A stretch of 64,000 nucleotides of DNA from Larix kaempferi (Eukaryota; Streptophyta; Pinopsida; Pinales; Pinaceae): NCBI GenBank assembly GCA_027924585.1, contig BSBM01000106.1, forward strand, positions 39,013,501-39,077,500, given 5' to 3'. A model generated the notes under the pieces. That model was not told the DNA's origin, made no database searches, and saw only the letters and a program-made list of their open reading frames with translations. Shown piece by piece: positions 45,491 through 56,635 of this stretch. Both the position numbers and the translations under genes were made by a program. How positions within the stretch are numbered: the first letter of the stretch is position 1; each line of letters starts with the position of its first letter.

Positions 45491-47030
45491 CAACATATCT
45501 GTCTATAACATCATTCTGATTATCATTAATTGTCATAAACCAAGCAAGCATTATGTCTCTGTTTCATGCTGCCCTAGATCAACATTTTGTTCATCGTATG
45601 TAGCCCCAATAATCATGAATTCATTCTGTCCATACATATCATCAGCATCTTAGTTTGTACACCAGCAGCACATCAACATACTGTAGTCCCAATTCATCCA
45701 AAGATAAAGGTTAAACTCTAATTTCTACTATTGATCCATAAACACCTCATAAATTATAAATATATACATGTATATATTTATTTAGACTTTCTTTTTCCCA
45801 CCTAAACGTGGTCTTCATACCCACATCATCACCATTTTCTTTTACTTCCAGCATGCCCACACTAGCTTGTAACTCATTCCTGCAAGGCCCATATTTATGC
45901 CTTTGAACATGCCTGCAGCTAGACCTTCTTCAATTGTCCACATGGGGGTATTTTCCATGCCTCCAAGATGCCCGCAGCTTCCACAAACATGCTCGCATAT
46001 GCATCTTCAAGATGCCCGCATGTCACCTTGTCCACATGCCCACATGTCCATCAACTTCATTTCTGGATGCCCACAGATGCCATAAGGGATGCCCGCAATC
46101 TCCTTGCCAAGTGTCAACTTCAAGCTTCTTTGTTCACTTCATGCTTCTTTGTTCATGTAACTTGTTATCTCCAAGTCATCCCTGTCTAGGGTATTAGGAC
46201 CAACTCCAAATGACCACAGTATAGGTCATTTGTCTCATTAGGTGTGCCAATTCCCATCACCTTGTCTTTTGTCTTGTTTTTTTCAAGTCCTTGTTAAGTC
46301 ACCTTGTTTGCTTGTCGTGATGCCATTTACACATTTTTCATTAATGTTGTCATCAATGACAATCCTATTCACAAGATAATTCTATCAGCTGCAACTCACT
46401 GGGATGCACCAACACCCCAACAACCATAGATTTACAAATGATATTTCAGACTCTTCTTAAGTCTGCAGATTACATACATCATAAACCAGAAGCTCTTGTT
46501 TGTTTCCAAAGCACTTCATCATTCTCATCAAGCACTCATTATTCAATATAACTTCATTCTGTCCATCAGCAAATATCACCAATTAGATCACATCTTCATT
46601 ATGTTATCATTATTAATGTCATATCAATCTGCTGCCATATCTCCATTCATACACTTTACACTGTCCATATGCACATCACAACATTACACCCATATCATTA
46701 GTCATCTCTTCATCATTCAACCAGCATGTCTTCATTCTGTCCATCAATAGGCTGCCTCAGTTTAACCAATAAAAATACATATCTTTGCCACATCATCATG
46801 GTCTTTATGCCCGCATGGTCTCCACCCTTATGACCTCAATGACCCATAATGTATGCCTGCAATGGTCATATGAAATGATATTTATGTTTGTAATGTATGC
46901 CTGAGATGATATTTATGTTTGTAATGTATTCATTCTTGCACAAAGTTTGTACAATTTTCATTTCTGAGAGATGTCATTATAGCACATGTATACGTTTCTA
47001 ATGATTTTTATTTTTATTTTTTGTTTGCAG
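45491..47030 (+). other. Presumed leader-intron sequence, no gene
   Basis: C- and T-rich sequence. At 45900-46110 the word gatgccYgcaN recurs about six times among cacatgcccac repeats, opening chance frames on the plus strand. No domain is found. A good acceptor lies at the right end (47021-47030). Confidence 0.4.
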
Positions 47031-47038
47031 TGGCGACC

Positions 47039-49489
47039 ATGGATGCCCACGTTGACATCCAAAGAGAAATTTAGAGGCTCAGAGAAATTCGAGCCTCAAT
47101 TACTATTGTTGATGACGTGCATGTTATTCTTGCATCCAATTTGGATGCAATGATAGAGACCTTTAGTAGGTCTAATGGTGCTTTGCAAGATATTTCCACA
47201 TTCAGAGAAAGATGGAGGCAACAATATGCAGATGGACTTAGCTACAACGAAGTCAAGATGTTGAAAATCTCAAAAGAACAAATCTTTTCCCTGTTTAGAA
47301 ATCCACGGGATGGTGAAGTCCCTAATGCAAAAAAAGGTACATTTCTATCGAGTGGTGTACATATCAACCATTCATAGATAACTGGATGGACCGATGGTAC
47401 ATGGTGTTTGATGCACCATTACACAACAATAGGGAAATGCCTTTGTATTTTCTGAGAAAGATGTATGCAGAGTTTGTGGTAGGGAAGCATGTTAACTATT
47501 TTGATATCTTGGAGCACCAGGGTGTTGGGATGGGGATGCCTCAGCAACGTCCCAATGTGAGGCACATAGATCCCAATCGCCTAGTAGCTCCACCTCGTAG
47601 GAGGCTACCCAAGCCAGATGTGCCGCCTGCACATCAGTTACTGCCAGAGATACAAGATTCCTTCCTACTGCTAGCACAAGCGGTTGTTCGCCATACCACG
47701 TATCTTCATGGTACGCACCAGGTAGACCCATTAGAGCCACCATATATGGGTGGAGTAGAGCCAGCACCTGTTGGTGGGGTAGATCCACCACCTCCCGGTG
47801 GGGTAGAGCCACCACCTTCCAGTGGCCGAGGAGCATCTAGTAGTGGCACTGTACCTACACAGCATGAGCACAGCCATCAATCCCACCCATGCACAGTATG
47901 CGGCCATCCTTGCTTTGGTTCTGTCTGAATAGATGATACCTTTACTGGGTATTTCACACAGGTAAGTAAGTCGTTAACAATTTAGTGTTATTTTAAAATT
48001 ATATTTCCTTACTATACACATATATATAGATTTCTAATATTTTTAATGGTTTTAAAACTTGTAGTTACGACAAGAAGGGCATGGGGTTGAAGACCTTTGC
48101 ATTGATGATGCAAAGCATAGTCCAGAGGCTCATGCACCAGCACTGCATGATGATGATGATGATGATGTTGTCTTACTTTCAGTGACAACAACTCACAATG
48201 AGGTAACTATTTCAACATGATATTATTTTAATACATGAGTAGATCTAGTTAACAATTTAGTGTCATTTGTAAATTATTTTTCCTTACTATACACATATAT
48301 AGATTGCTAATATTTTTAATGATTTTAAAACTTGTAATTGCCACAAGAAGGGCATGAGGTCTAAGAGGCTCATGCAGTAGAACCTTCTGAGTTACAAGAT
48401 GTTGTCATACCTTCAGCGACAACATCTCATGCTGAGGTAACTATTTCAACATGACATTATTTCAACACATGTTATTTTTTTATCACATGTTAATCAATGC
48501 TACACAATCTAATATTTACAATTTTCTAAATTGTAGGTTGTAGATCCCCATCAGATGGAAATGATTTCATCTAGTGAGCTCCCCCCTGATGGGAATACAA
48601 TCGATAGTGTGCCCGCGGAGACATAATGGACGGTAGACCGTTTCTTAGAATTGATTGACGTATACAGTACATCGGTATGTATTTCATCATTTTCAGTTTG
48701 TTAATACATGCTATTCCATTGACCAATGCATTTCTAACTACGTCAGTATTGGTGGTTGTAGCCACCAGCAGATATATGTTCGAGACTGTCAGTAGTTCGA
48801 TCTCCCCATAGTCCCAACGTGCAAAAGGGACAAGTGTACAAGAGGCTGCACTCCTGGAAAGAATGTGTATGTCCTCTATAGCAGACACACGAGAGATCCA
48901 TCTACCCTTGACCTAACAAAGATCATTGATGTTGCATCCAGTGCCGCATCTACAATAGCCACGAGTCATACGGAGGTAACTATTTGGACAATCACAATGC
49001 ATAGTATTTAACCATGTTACTATATTGTTTATTCATGCATGTCTAACTATTTCTCCATTTGGTGATTGTAGCCATTAGCGGCAGAAGTGCCCGGCCCCTC
49101 TGCTCAATCCATGGTTCTGACTGAGTCTCCTCTTGCAGTGAGATGTTCATTAATAACCAAGTTTTTTTATTCAATTTACCCAAACACGTTGATCAATGTT
49201 GAATTGTTGAATTAATTGAGATATGATCTTTTATTTGTAGAGCACAACTATAGAGATGCCTTCCATGAGCACACTGCTCACATCTATACCCCATGAGGAC
49301 TTGGTGAGTGTTTGTCATAAATAATTTGGCCATAAGTTAATTTTTTAAGTTTGTTGATGGTAGGGTATTAGTGCAGTTATTTGATAAAAATAAGGATTTT
49401 TTTTGCAGACTTCTGAGATGCCGAGCGATCCCAGGGAGATGGTCGATAGAGGAAAGTCGGGGAAAAACAAGAGAAAGATTGATTTTTGA
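47039..49489 (+). pseudogene. Unrecognised multi-exon transposon gene (accessory protein), decayed
   Basis: Start ATG 47039 has a good context (gcgaccATGG). Exons supported by GT-AG signals and phase: 47039-47961, 48065-48202, 48338-48436, 48537-48674, 48762-48975, 49072-49137, 49241-49303, 49409-49489, for about 570 residues. Exon one encodes an alpha-helical N-terminus (IQREI, RLREIRASITIVDDVHVI), WCTYQPFIDNWMDRWYMVFD, and a Pro-rich repeat GGVEPAPVGGVDPPPPGG. The fifth listed exon is Cys-rich (PTCKRDKCTRGCTPGKNVYV, LYSRHTRDPSTLDLTK). The C-terminus has a basic patch, GKNKRKIDF. Exons 48065 and 48338 are a tandem duplication including flanking intron; the second acceptor is mutated AG to AA at 48337. 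Breaks: TAG 47072, a one-base loss in the A-run at 47329-47335, TGA 47926, TAA 48362, TAA 48623, TAG 48793, and a shift in exon 48762. I recognise no family. Confidence 0.65.
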
Positions 49490-50448
49490 TGTTGCATAGT
49501 CTTGGGTAGATGTATTTTGACATACATGTACACATTGTTGTACTGAGGGATACATGTACATTGATAGGCCATTTGAGGGTCGGTTACTTTCCCATATTTT
49601 GTATTACAAACATTCGACTATCAATATATTCCATATTTTCTCTTGAGTTTTGACTTGTGCTTGTGATGATTCATCTTTTCCACAAATTGATAAATTATGC
49701 TATTGAAATTTATAAAATTACATTTCAAGCAATATTTATTCTCTTACATTTATTGCATTGATCAAGTAACATCTCACCATTGTGTTATGAAAACATTATC
49801 TTGATGGAAAAAACTAATAATATCTTTCAACAATTCAATGAACTTAGCACATGCATGCTAATTTGATATCTAATATAAAATTGTGTTTTTTTTCAACTCC
49901 AAGGGTTCATACCCATTGATCATGATTATGGTTGCAAGGAAAATATGTTGCAAGGAAAAAGCCTCTGTCATAATAGTAACATGCTAGGCATACCATCAAT
50001 GTAATCCTATGACATTTTCAGACAGTAAGAGGAAGTCCAATAGATGCTACACATTTCATCAATGCTACTGTATTTCATCAAACTATACGTACATGAGCAT
50101 CTATGCAATTCGATTGAATGGCAAGGAATGCATAAATATGGTGTAATAAAATTTATTGGGCCTTCATGTACATATGGTCAAATATATGTAACAAATATAC
50201 CCTAGTTTGTTAAAATATGCTAACCAATAGTTGGTCATGAATTCACTCTCATAATATCGTTGAATATATAAACCCTATCCTTTCTAAACCCTAGTATGTA
50301 AGACCCTAGTTTGTGCTTTACCTCTTTCATATGTCCATTTTCCACCTGTCATAATGCAAAAGTAATCATCCATAATCCATGGAAAATGAAATACCTAACT
50401 AGTTTAATGATATTCCTTGATAATGTTGTATTGATGAACGAAAATAAG
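49490..50448. other. 3' flank of the plus-strand gene, no gene
   Basis: AT-rich. The first about 160 bp after the stop may be 3' untranslated sequence. Near 50280 ctaaaccctagtNtgtaaga is telomere-like but isolated. No further genes. Confidence 0.35.
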
Positions 50449-50473
50449 ATGTTCATGGTCCTATGTTTGTTTT

Positions 50474-50630
50474 GATAAATTGCACAAGTTTCGTAATCAT
50501 CATCATCACCGTCATCCTCATCCTCATCCTCATCATCCTCACCATCATCGCCATCATCATCATCTTCATCATCGCCATCATCATCATCTTCATCGTGATC
50601 ATCATCTTCATCATGATCATCATCTTCATC

Positions 50631-50664
<34 letters not shown>

Positions 50665-51214
50665 TCTTCAACACCACCACCACCACCACCACCACCACCA
50701 TCATCATCATCATCCTCATCATCCTCACCCTCATCCTCATCATCATCGTCATCGTCAACATATTCATCATCACGATCATCATGCTCATCACCCTCATCAC
50801 CAACATCTTCATCATCATCACCACCGCCATCATGATCATCATCCTCATCATCCTCACCCTCATCCACATCCTCACCATCATCATGATCATCATCCTCATC
50901 ACCCTTATCCTCATCCCCATCCTCATCCTCCTCACCCTCATCATCACCATCACCATCACCATCATCATCATCATCTTCATCACCACCACCACCATCATCA
51001 TCATATTCATTATCATCATCATCATCATCATCAACATCAACATCTTCATGGTCCTATGTTTGTTTTGATAAATTGCACAAGTTTCGTAATCATCATCATC
51101 ACCCTCATCCTCATACTCATCCTCATCATCCTCACCCTCATCATCATCATCCTCACCCTAATCATCATCATCTTCATCACCACCACCACCATCATCATCA
51201 TCATCTTCATCACC

Positions 51215-51248
<34 letters not shown>

Positions 51249-51578
51249 TCATCATCCTCATCATCCTCACCCTCATCCTCATCCTCATCCTCATCATCAT
51301 CACGGTAAACCATTATCTTCATCATCATCGTCAACATATTCATCATCATGATTATCATGCTCATCATCCTCATCACCAACATCTTCATCATCATCACCAC
51401 CGCCATCATGATCATCATCCTCATCATCCTCACCCTCATCCACATCCTCACCATCAGCATGATCATCATCCTCATCACCCTCTTCCTCATCCCCATCCTC
51501 ATCCTCCTCACGCTCATCATCATCATCACCCTCGCCATCATCATCATCTTCATCACCACCACCATCATCATCATCATA

Positions 51579-51609
<31 letters not shown>

Positions 51610-51783
51610 ACATCAACATCTTCATGCTCCTATGTTTGTTTTGATAAATTGCACAAGTTTCATAATCATCATCATAACCCTCATCCTCATCCTCATCCTC
51701 ATCATCCTCACCCTCATCATCATTAGCATCATCCTCACCCTACCCATGTTGTCACCATCACCATCCCATTTTTCACCATAAGA
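50474..51783 (+). repeat. CAT/ATC triplet array with about 590-bp higher-order period
   Basis: Degenerate (CAT)n, (CAC)n and (CTC)n triplets. A border module, tttgataaattgcacaagtt, restarts the array at 50474, 51067 and 51643 (steps 593 and 576). Inside each cycle the same sub-blocks recur (for example tcaccaacatcttcatc). The long open frames here (Asp/Glu-rich on minus, His-rich on plus) follow from the triplet period and are not genes. Confidence 0.85.
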
Positions 51784-51789
51784 AGGGAA

Positions 51790-53443
51790 ATGCTAGCCAC
51801 AAGTGCTCGACGGACGATTTTGCAAAGTTGAACCCTGTGGGCAAAAATTGCACAGTCCCTCATTGAGCAAAACCCTAGTTTGCATAATGCAGCTACAAGA
51901 TGACACGTGGTCCATGGGACCGGCGGAGAGGGGCACCTTTAGCACTATCATGACGTCCTGAATCCAACGGAGTCTACGGTTCGTCGATCCGAGCCACGGT
52001 CATCATTCTATGGCTCGTTCTGTCTGGCATCCAAAAGGCCTTCAGGGACACTTGTCGGATGCCTGCCAAGCGCATAGAATTCCAACCGTGCAGCAAAACC
52101 TGGTTCCGGGGAGTCCTGCAAGTGTGTCTAGGATGGTTCCAGCTAGGAACGCTAGCTACAAGTTCCTGGAGAACGATTTTGCAAAGTTGACCCCCGTGGG
52201 CAAAAATTGCACAGTCCCTCACTGAGGAAAACCCTAGTTTGCAGAATGCAACTACAAGATGACACATGGGCCATGGGACCGGTGGATAGGGGTACCCCTA
52301 GCACTGTCCCGACGTCTTGAATCCAATGGAGTCGACGGTTCATCGATCGAAGCCACAGTCTTCATTCTATGGCTCAGTCCGTCCAACATCGAAAAGGCCT
52401 TCAGGGACACCTATCGGGGGCATAGAAGTCCAACCGTGCAGCAAAAACTAGTTTCGGGGAGTCTTGCAAGTGTGTCTAGGATGGTTCCGGCTGGGAACGC
52501 TAGCCACAAGTGCCCGGCAGATGATTTTACAAAGTTGACCCCCATGGGCAAAAATTGCATAGTCCCTCATTGAGCAAAACCCTAGTTTGCAGAATGCAGC
52601 TACAAGATGACACGTGGGCCATGGGACCGGCGGAAAGGGGCACCCCTAGCACTGTCCCAATGTCCTGAATCCAACGGAGTCGACGGTTCATCGATCGGAG
52701 TGACGTTCTTCATTCTATGGCTCGTTCCGTCCGACATCAAAAAGGCCTTCAAGGACACTTTCCAGATGCCTGTCGGGGGCATAGAAGTCCAACCGTCTAG
52801 CAAAACCTGGTTCCGGGGAGTCCTGCAAGTGTGTCTAGGATGGTTCCAGCTGGGAATGCTGGCCACAAGCACTCGGCGGACGATTTTGCAAAGTTGACCC
52901 CCGTGGGAAAAGATTGCACAGTCCCTCACTGAGTAAAACCCTAGTTTGCAGAATGTAGCTACAAGATGACACGTGGGACATGGGATCGGCGGAGAAGGGA
53001 ACCGCTAGCACTGTACCGACGTCCTGAATCTAATGGAGTCGATGGTTCATCGATCGGAACGACGGTCGTCATTCTATGGCTCATTCCATCCGGCATCCAA
53101 AAGGCCTTCAGGGACACCTGTCGGATGCCTGTCAGGGGCATAGAAGTCCAACTGTGCAGCAAAACCTGGTTCTGGGGAGTCCTGCAAGTGTGTCTAGGAT
53201 GATTCCGGCTGGGAACACTAGCCACAAGTGCCCGACGGACGATTTTGCGAAGTTGACCCCCGTGGGAAAAAATTGCACAGCCCCTCACTCAGCAAAACCC
53301 TAGTTTGCAGAGTGCACCTACAAGATGACACGTGGGCCATGGGACCGGCAAAGAGGGGCACCCCTAGCACTGTCTTGATGTCCTGAATCCAACGGATTCG
53401 ACAGTTCGTCGATCTGAGCCACGTTCGTCATTCTATGGCTCGT
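51790..53443 (+). repeat. 359-bp GC-rich tandem units, left arm
   Basis: The word tgacacRtgg marks unit starts at 51901, 52260, 52608, 52967 and 53326 (steps 359, 348, 359, 359). Conserved words include ggaccggcggagaggggcac, cattctatggctcgttcc, aaaaggccttcagggacac and gcaaaaccctagtttgcag. The units are clearly more GC-rich than the surroundings. The last unit stops inside cattctatggctcg, where the captured gene fragment starts. Confidence 0.9.
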
Positions 53444-53834
53444 TTTATACCCCCACGTCCTGAGAAGGTTGAAGCTATAAAGAAACAACGCTCTAGTATT
53501 CATCCTGAAGTTCTTTTGTTTATGTCTAAGATAAAGAAGCTCTCAGTTCGTGAGATGGAACATATCGATCTTAACAGGATTTATACAATCTCTGTTTTAA
53601 GAGAAACTGCCTTAAAACTTCTCGTAGCAATGACAATGAATCCTTCATTTTGCATTTGTTAGCATAAGAAGATCAATTTTCGACAAAACAATGTAGTTAT
53701 TACATGTGGAGGCAGCGGTTTCATGTGGAAAACTAGTGTAGGGTTGAGCAGAGGAAAGATGTTGGGAAATGGGCTATTACGATAGCTTTTTCGATGGGCG
53801 AGCGGCTTACAGAAGGAAATATAGCAGCTGTTGG
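53444..53834 (+). pseudogene. Inverted partial copy of the captured ATPase fragment
   Basis: The plus strand encodes FIPPRPEKVEAIKKQRSSIH, MSKIKKLSVREMEHIDLNRI and YTISVLRET, then frame changes. It is the mirror copy of 54486-54878 on the minus strand and forms the innermost part of the left arm. The ATG upstream (atggctcg) belongs to the 359-bp satellite unit, not to the gene. Confidence 0.75.
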
Positions 53835-54878
53835 AAGAACTTACATATTTCAACAAAGGAGCGTTTTGCAGGTGACTTGAAAATCCCTTCCAATTTTCAG
53901 CAATAAAACAAAGAAGTTCAACGTATAGATTTTCAGGCAAGCTGGTCAACCAATCAGACAACCGAATACAGGGAGATAACCACGCCCAAAAAATTCAAGC
54001 TATTATAAAACTCTTGTTTATCAAGATAAGGATGGACTATGTGTGCATTACGAGAATATAGATGAATGAAGTCGCTTTGATGAACTTGTCCTCTTGCTTT
54101 CTCCAGAATGTGTTTAAAAGCAAGGAGTATTGTCCGAGCTTCTATTGGTTTACATAAACGTTTATTCCCAAAGATGACGTCACATAAAGCCACTTCCTCA
54201 GCTCTCAATTGGGTCTGAATGGCATCTCTAACTTGTGTTAGCTATGGATAACGAGGAATATGAAAGGGAAGGTACCTATAGACCCAAGTTTTCGATGATA
54301 GAAATGAATTACCACTTATCAGAGCACGAAATGATGAACAAAAGGCTAATGGAACACAACGAGGGATTCCCTGGTTCCACTTGTTATTGAAAATGATACT
54401 TTCTCTTGACGAAACCAATAAAAAATATGCCTATATTATAAATGGAAATCATGTTACAATTTTCGTCGGAAGAAAAGCATAGATACCTACAGCCGCCATA
54501 TTTCCTTCTGTAAGTCGCTCGCCCATAGGAAAAGCTAATGTAATAGCCCATTTCCCAACATCTTTCCTCTGCTCAACCCTACACTCATTTTCCACATGAA
54601 ACCATTGCCTCCACATGTAATAACTACATTGTTTTGTCGAAATTTGATCTTCTTCTGCTAACAAATGAAAAATGAAGGATTCATTGTCATTGCTACGAGA
54701 AGTTCTAAGGTCAGTTTCTCTTAAAACAGAGATTGTATAAATCCTGTTAAGATCGATATGTTCCATCTCACGAACTGAGAGCTTCTTTATCTTAGACATA
54801 AACAAAAAAACTTCAGGATGAATACTAGAGCGTTGTTTATTTATAGCTTCAACCTTCTCAGGACGTGGGGGTATAAAA
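53835..54878 (-). pseudogene. Captured fragment of a plant HSP90-like/sacsin-like ATPase gene
   Basis: Read on the minus strand from 54878, about 346 codons without introns: FIPPRPEKVEAINKQRSSIH, REMEHIDLNRIYTISVLRET, NESFIFHLLAEED, CSYYMWRQWFHVENECRVEQ, DVGKWAITLAFPMGERL, GIYAFLPTKIVT, FLLVSSRESIIFNNKWNQGI, YRYLPFHIP, VRDAIQTQLRAEEVALC, then after a shift near 53990 SDWLTSLPENLYVELLCFIA and NAPLLKYV. This pattern (CSYYMW, IYAFLPT, SSRE, NKWNQGI, PLLKYV) is what I recall from plant histidine kinase-, gyrase B- and HSP90-like ATPase (NO VEIN/sacsin-like) proteins. Four stops or shifts (for example after KIVT and before LTQV) make it non-functional. It forms the loop and inner right arm of the inverted repeat. 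Confidence 0.6.
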
Positions 54879-55810
54879 CGAGCCATAGAATGACGACCAT
54901 GGCTCAGATCGACGAATTGTCGAATCCGTTGGATTCTAGACATCAAGACAGTGCTAGGGGTGCCCCTCTTTGCCGGTCCCATGGCCCATGTGTCATCTTG
55001 TAGGTGCATTCTGCAAACTAGGGTTGTGCTTAGTGAGGGGTTGTGCATTTTTTTCCCACGGGGGTCAACTTTGCAAAATCGTCCGCCGAGCACTTGTGGC
55101 TAGCGTTCCCAGCTGGAATTTTCCTAGACACACTTGCAGTACTCCCGGGAACTAGGTTTTTCTACATGGTTGGACTTCTATGCCCCCGGCAGACATCTAG
55201 CAGGTGTCCCTGAAGGCCTTTTGGATGCCGGACGGAACGAGCCATAGAATGAAGACCATAGCTCTGATTGTCGAACCGTCGACTCCGTTGGATTCAGGAC
55301 GTCGGTACAGTGCTAGGGGTTCCCCTCTCCACCGGTCCCATGGCCCACGTGTCATCTTGTAGGTGCATTCTGCAAACTAGGGTTTTGCTTAGTGAGGGAC
55401 TGTGCAATTTTTTCCCATGGGGGTCAACTTTGCAAAATCGTCCGTTGGGCACTTGTGGCTAGCGTTCCCAGCTGAAACCGTCCTAGACACACTTGCAAGA
55501 CTCCCTGGAACCAGGTTTTGTTGCACGCTTGGACTTCTATGCCCCCGACAGGCATCCGACAGGTGTACCTGAAGGCCTTTTGGATGCCGGATGGAACGAG
55601 TCATAGAATGAAGACTGTCGCTCCGATCGACGAACCGTCAACTCCGTTGGATTCAGGATGCCGAGACAGTGGTAGGGGTGCCCCTCTCCGCTTGTCCCAT
55701 GGCCCACGTGTCATCTTGTATCTGCATTATGCAAAGTAGGGTTTTGTTCAATGAGAGATTGTACAATTTTTTCCCACGGGGGTCAACTTTGCAAAATCGT
55801 CTGCCATGCA
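54879..55810 (-). repeat. 359-bp GC-rich tandem units, right arm (inverted)
   Basis: The inverse of the left-arm units; gtcatcttgta occurs at 54992, 55351 and 55710 (two steps of 359). There are fewer units than on the left, so the arms have different lengths. It ends in a partial unit near 55810, before a t-t-a-g-a-g-rich spacer and the (GAT)n block. Confidence 0.9.
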
Positions 55811-56448
55811 GGTATAGGAAATTAGAGTTATAGAAGGAAATTGAATCAGGATTAGAGTTAGAGTTAATGATGATGATGAATATGGTGATGATGATGAAGA
55901 CGCTGATGATGATGGTGATGATGATGACGAAGAAGATGTGATGATGGAGATGTTGATGAGGAACCTAGACATGGCAATGATGGTGTTGATGTTGATGAAG
56001 ATGGTGATGAAGATGATTATGGTGATGATGATGAAGACGTTGATGATGATGGTGATGGTGGTGTTGGTGGTGATGATGATGATGAAGAAGATGGTTTAGT
56101 GCTAGGGTTTGGGTGAGGGTTAGGGTTAGAGTTATAGAAGGAAATTGAATTAGGGTTAGAGTTAGAGTTAATGATGATGATGAAGATGGTGATGAGGATG
56201 ATGATGGTGGTGTTGGTGGTGGTGCTAAAGATGATGATCATGATGATGGTGTGGATGGGGATGAAGGTGTTGAGGATGATGATGATGAACATGATGATGA
56301 TGATGGTTTACCATGATAATGATGAGGATGATGATCATGATGGTGGTGGTGAGAATGATGAATATGTTGATGATGATGATGGTGGTGGTGGTGATGGTGG
56401 TGGTGATGAAGATGATGATGATGATTACGAAACTTGTGCAATTTATCA
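55811..56448 (-). repeat. GAT triplet array, right arm, with a duplicated telomere-like spacer
   Basis: (GAT)n stretches at 55865-56095 and 56165-56423 are each preceded by the same spacer, ttatagaaggaaattgaatN, then agNgttagagttagagttaa (55830 and 56130). The second spacer also has gggtttgggtgagggttagg. The block closes with gattacgaaacttgtgcaat, the inverse of the left-arm border module. Confidence 0.8.
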
Positions 56449-56635
56449 AGTTGTACCAAGTCTATGCAATTTATGAATCTATCAAGCTATCAATGTATGG
56501 TTGCAATCGTCAAAATATTAATGTCAATACTCAATGAGACCACGAAACAAAATCATAGCATACATGTACACCACATACCTATAACATAGTACACAATAAA
56601 ACAAGCAAACCACGTACCAGATTACCTACCTATGG

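Larger units (their letters stand above)
50449..56448. mobile_element. Foldback-like inverted repeat of about 6 kb
   Basis: The left arm (50449-53834) runs: (CAT)n-type array, 359-bp units on the plus strand, ATPase gene fragment. The right arm (54486-56448) runs: the same ATPase fragment inverted, 359-bp units inverted, (GAT)n array. The outer border word gataaattgcacaagtttcg occurs at 50474 (plus) and inverted at 56429-56448. The loop of 651 bp is single-copy and continues the ATPase fragment. Long inverted arms built from internal tandem repeats around a short loop are the hallmark of foldback-type elements. No open frame for a transposase lies inside. Confidence 0.6.

Noticed and set aside
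45897-46197. Overlapping plus-strand frames rich in Cys, Pro and His
   Set aside because: Created by repeats of gatgcccgca and cacatgcccac within the presumed intron; no domain and all three frames are open.
50349-51781. Very long open frames (up to 433 codons) rich in Asp, His, Ile or Met
   Set aside because: They follow from the triplet period of the CAT array, are open in several frames on both strands at once, and encode only low-complexity sequence.
54449-55093. A 214-codon minus frame starting in the 359-bp repeat
   Set aside because: Only the part from about 54878 downward belongs to the captured ATPase fragment; the N-terminal 70 codons, including MAR, are satellite sequence read by chance.
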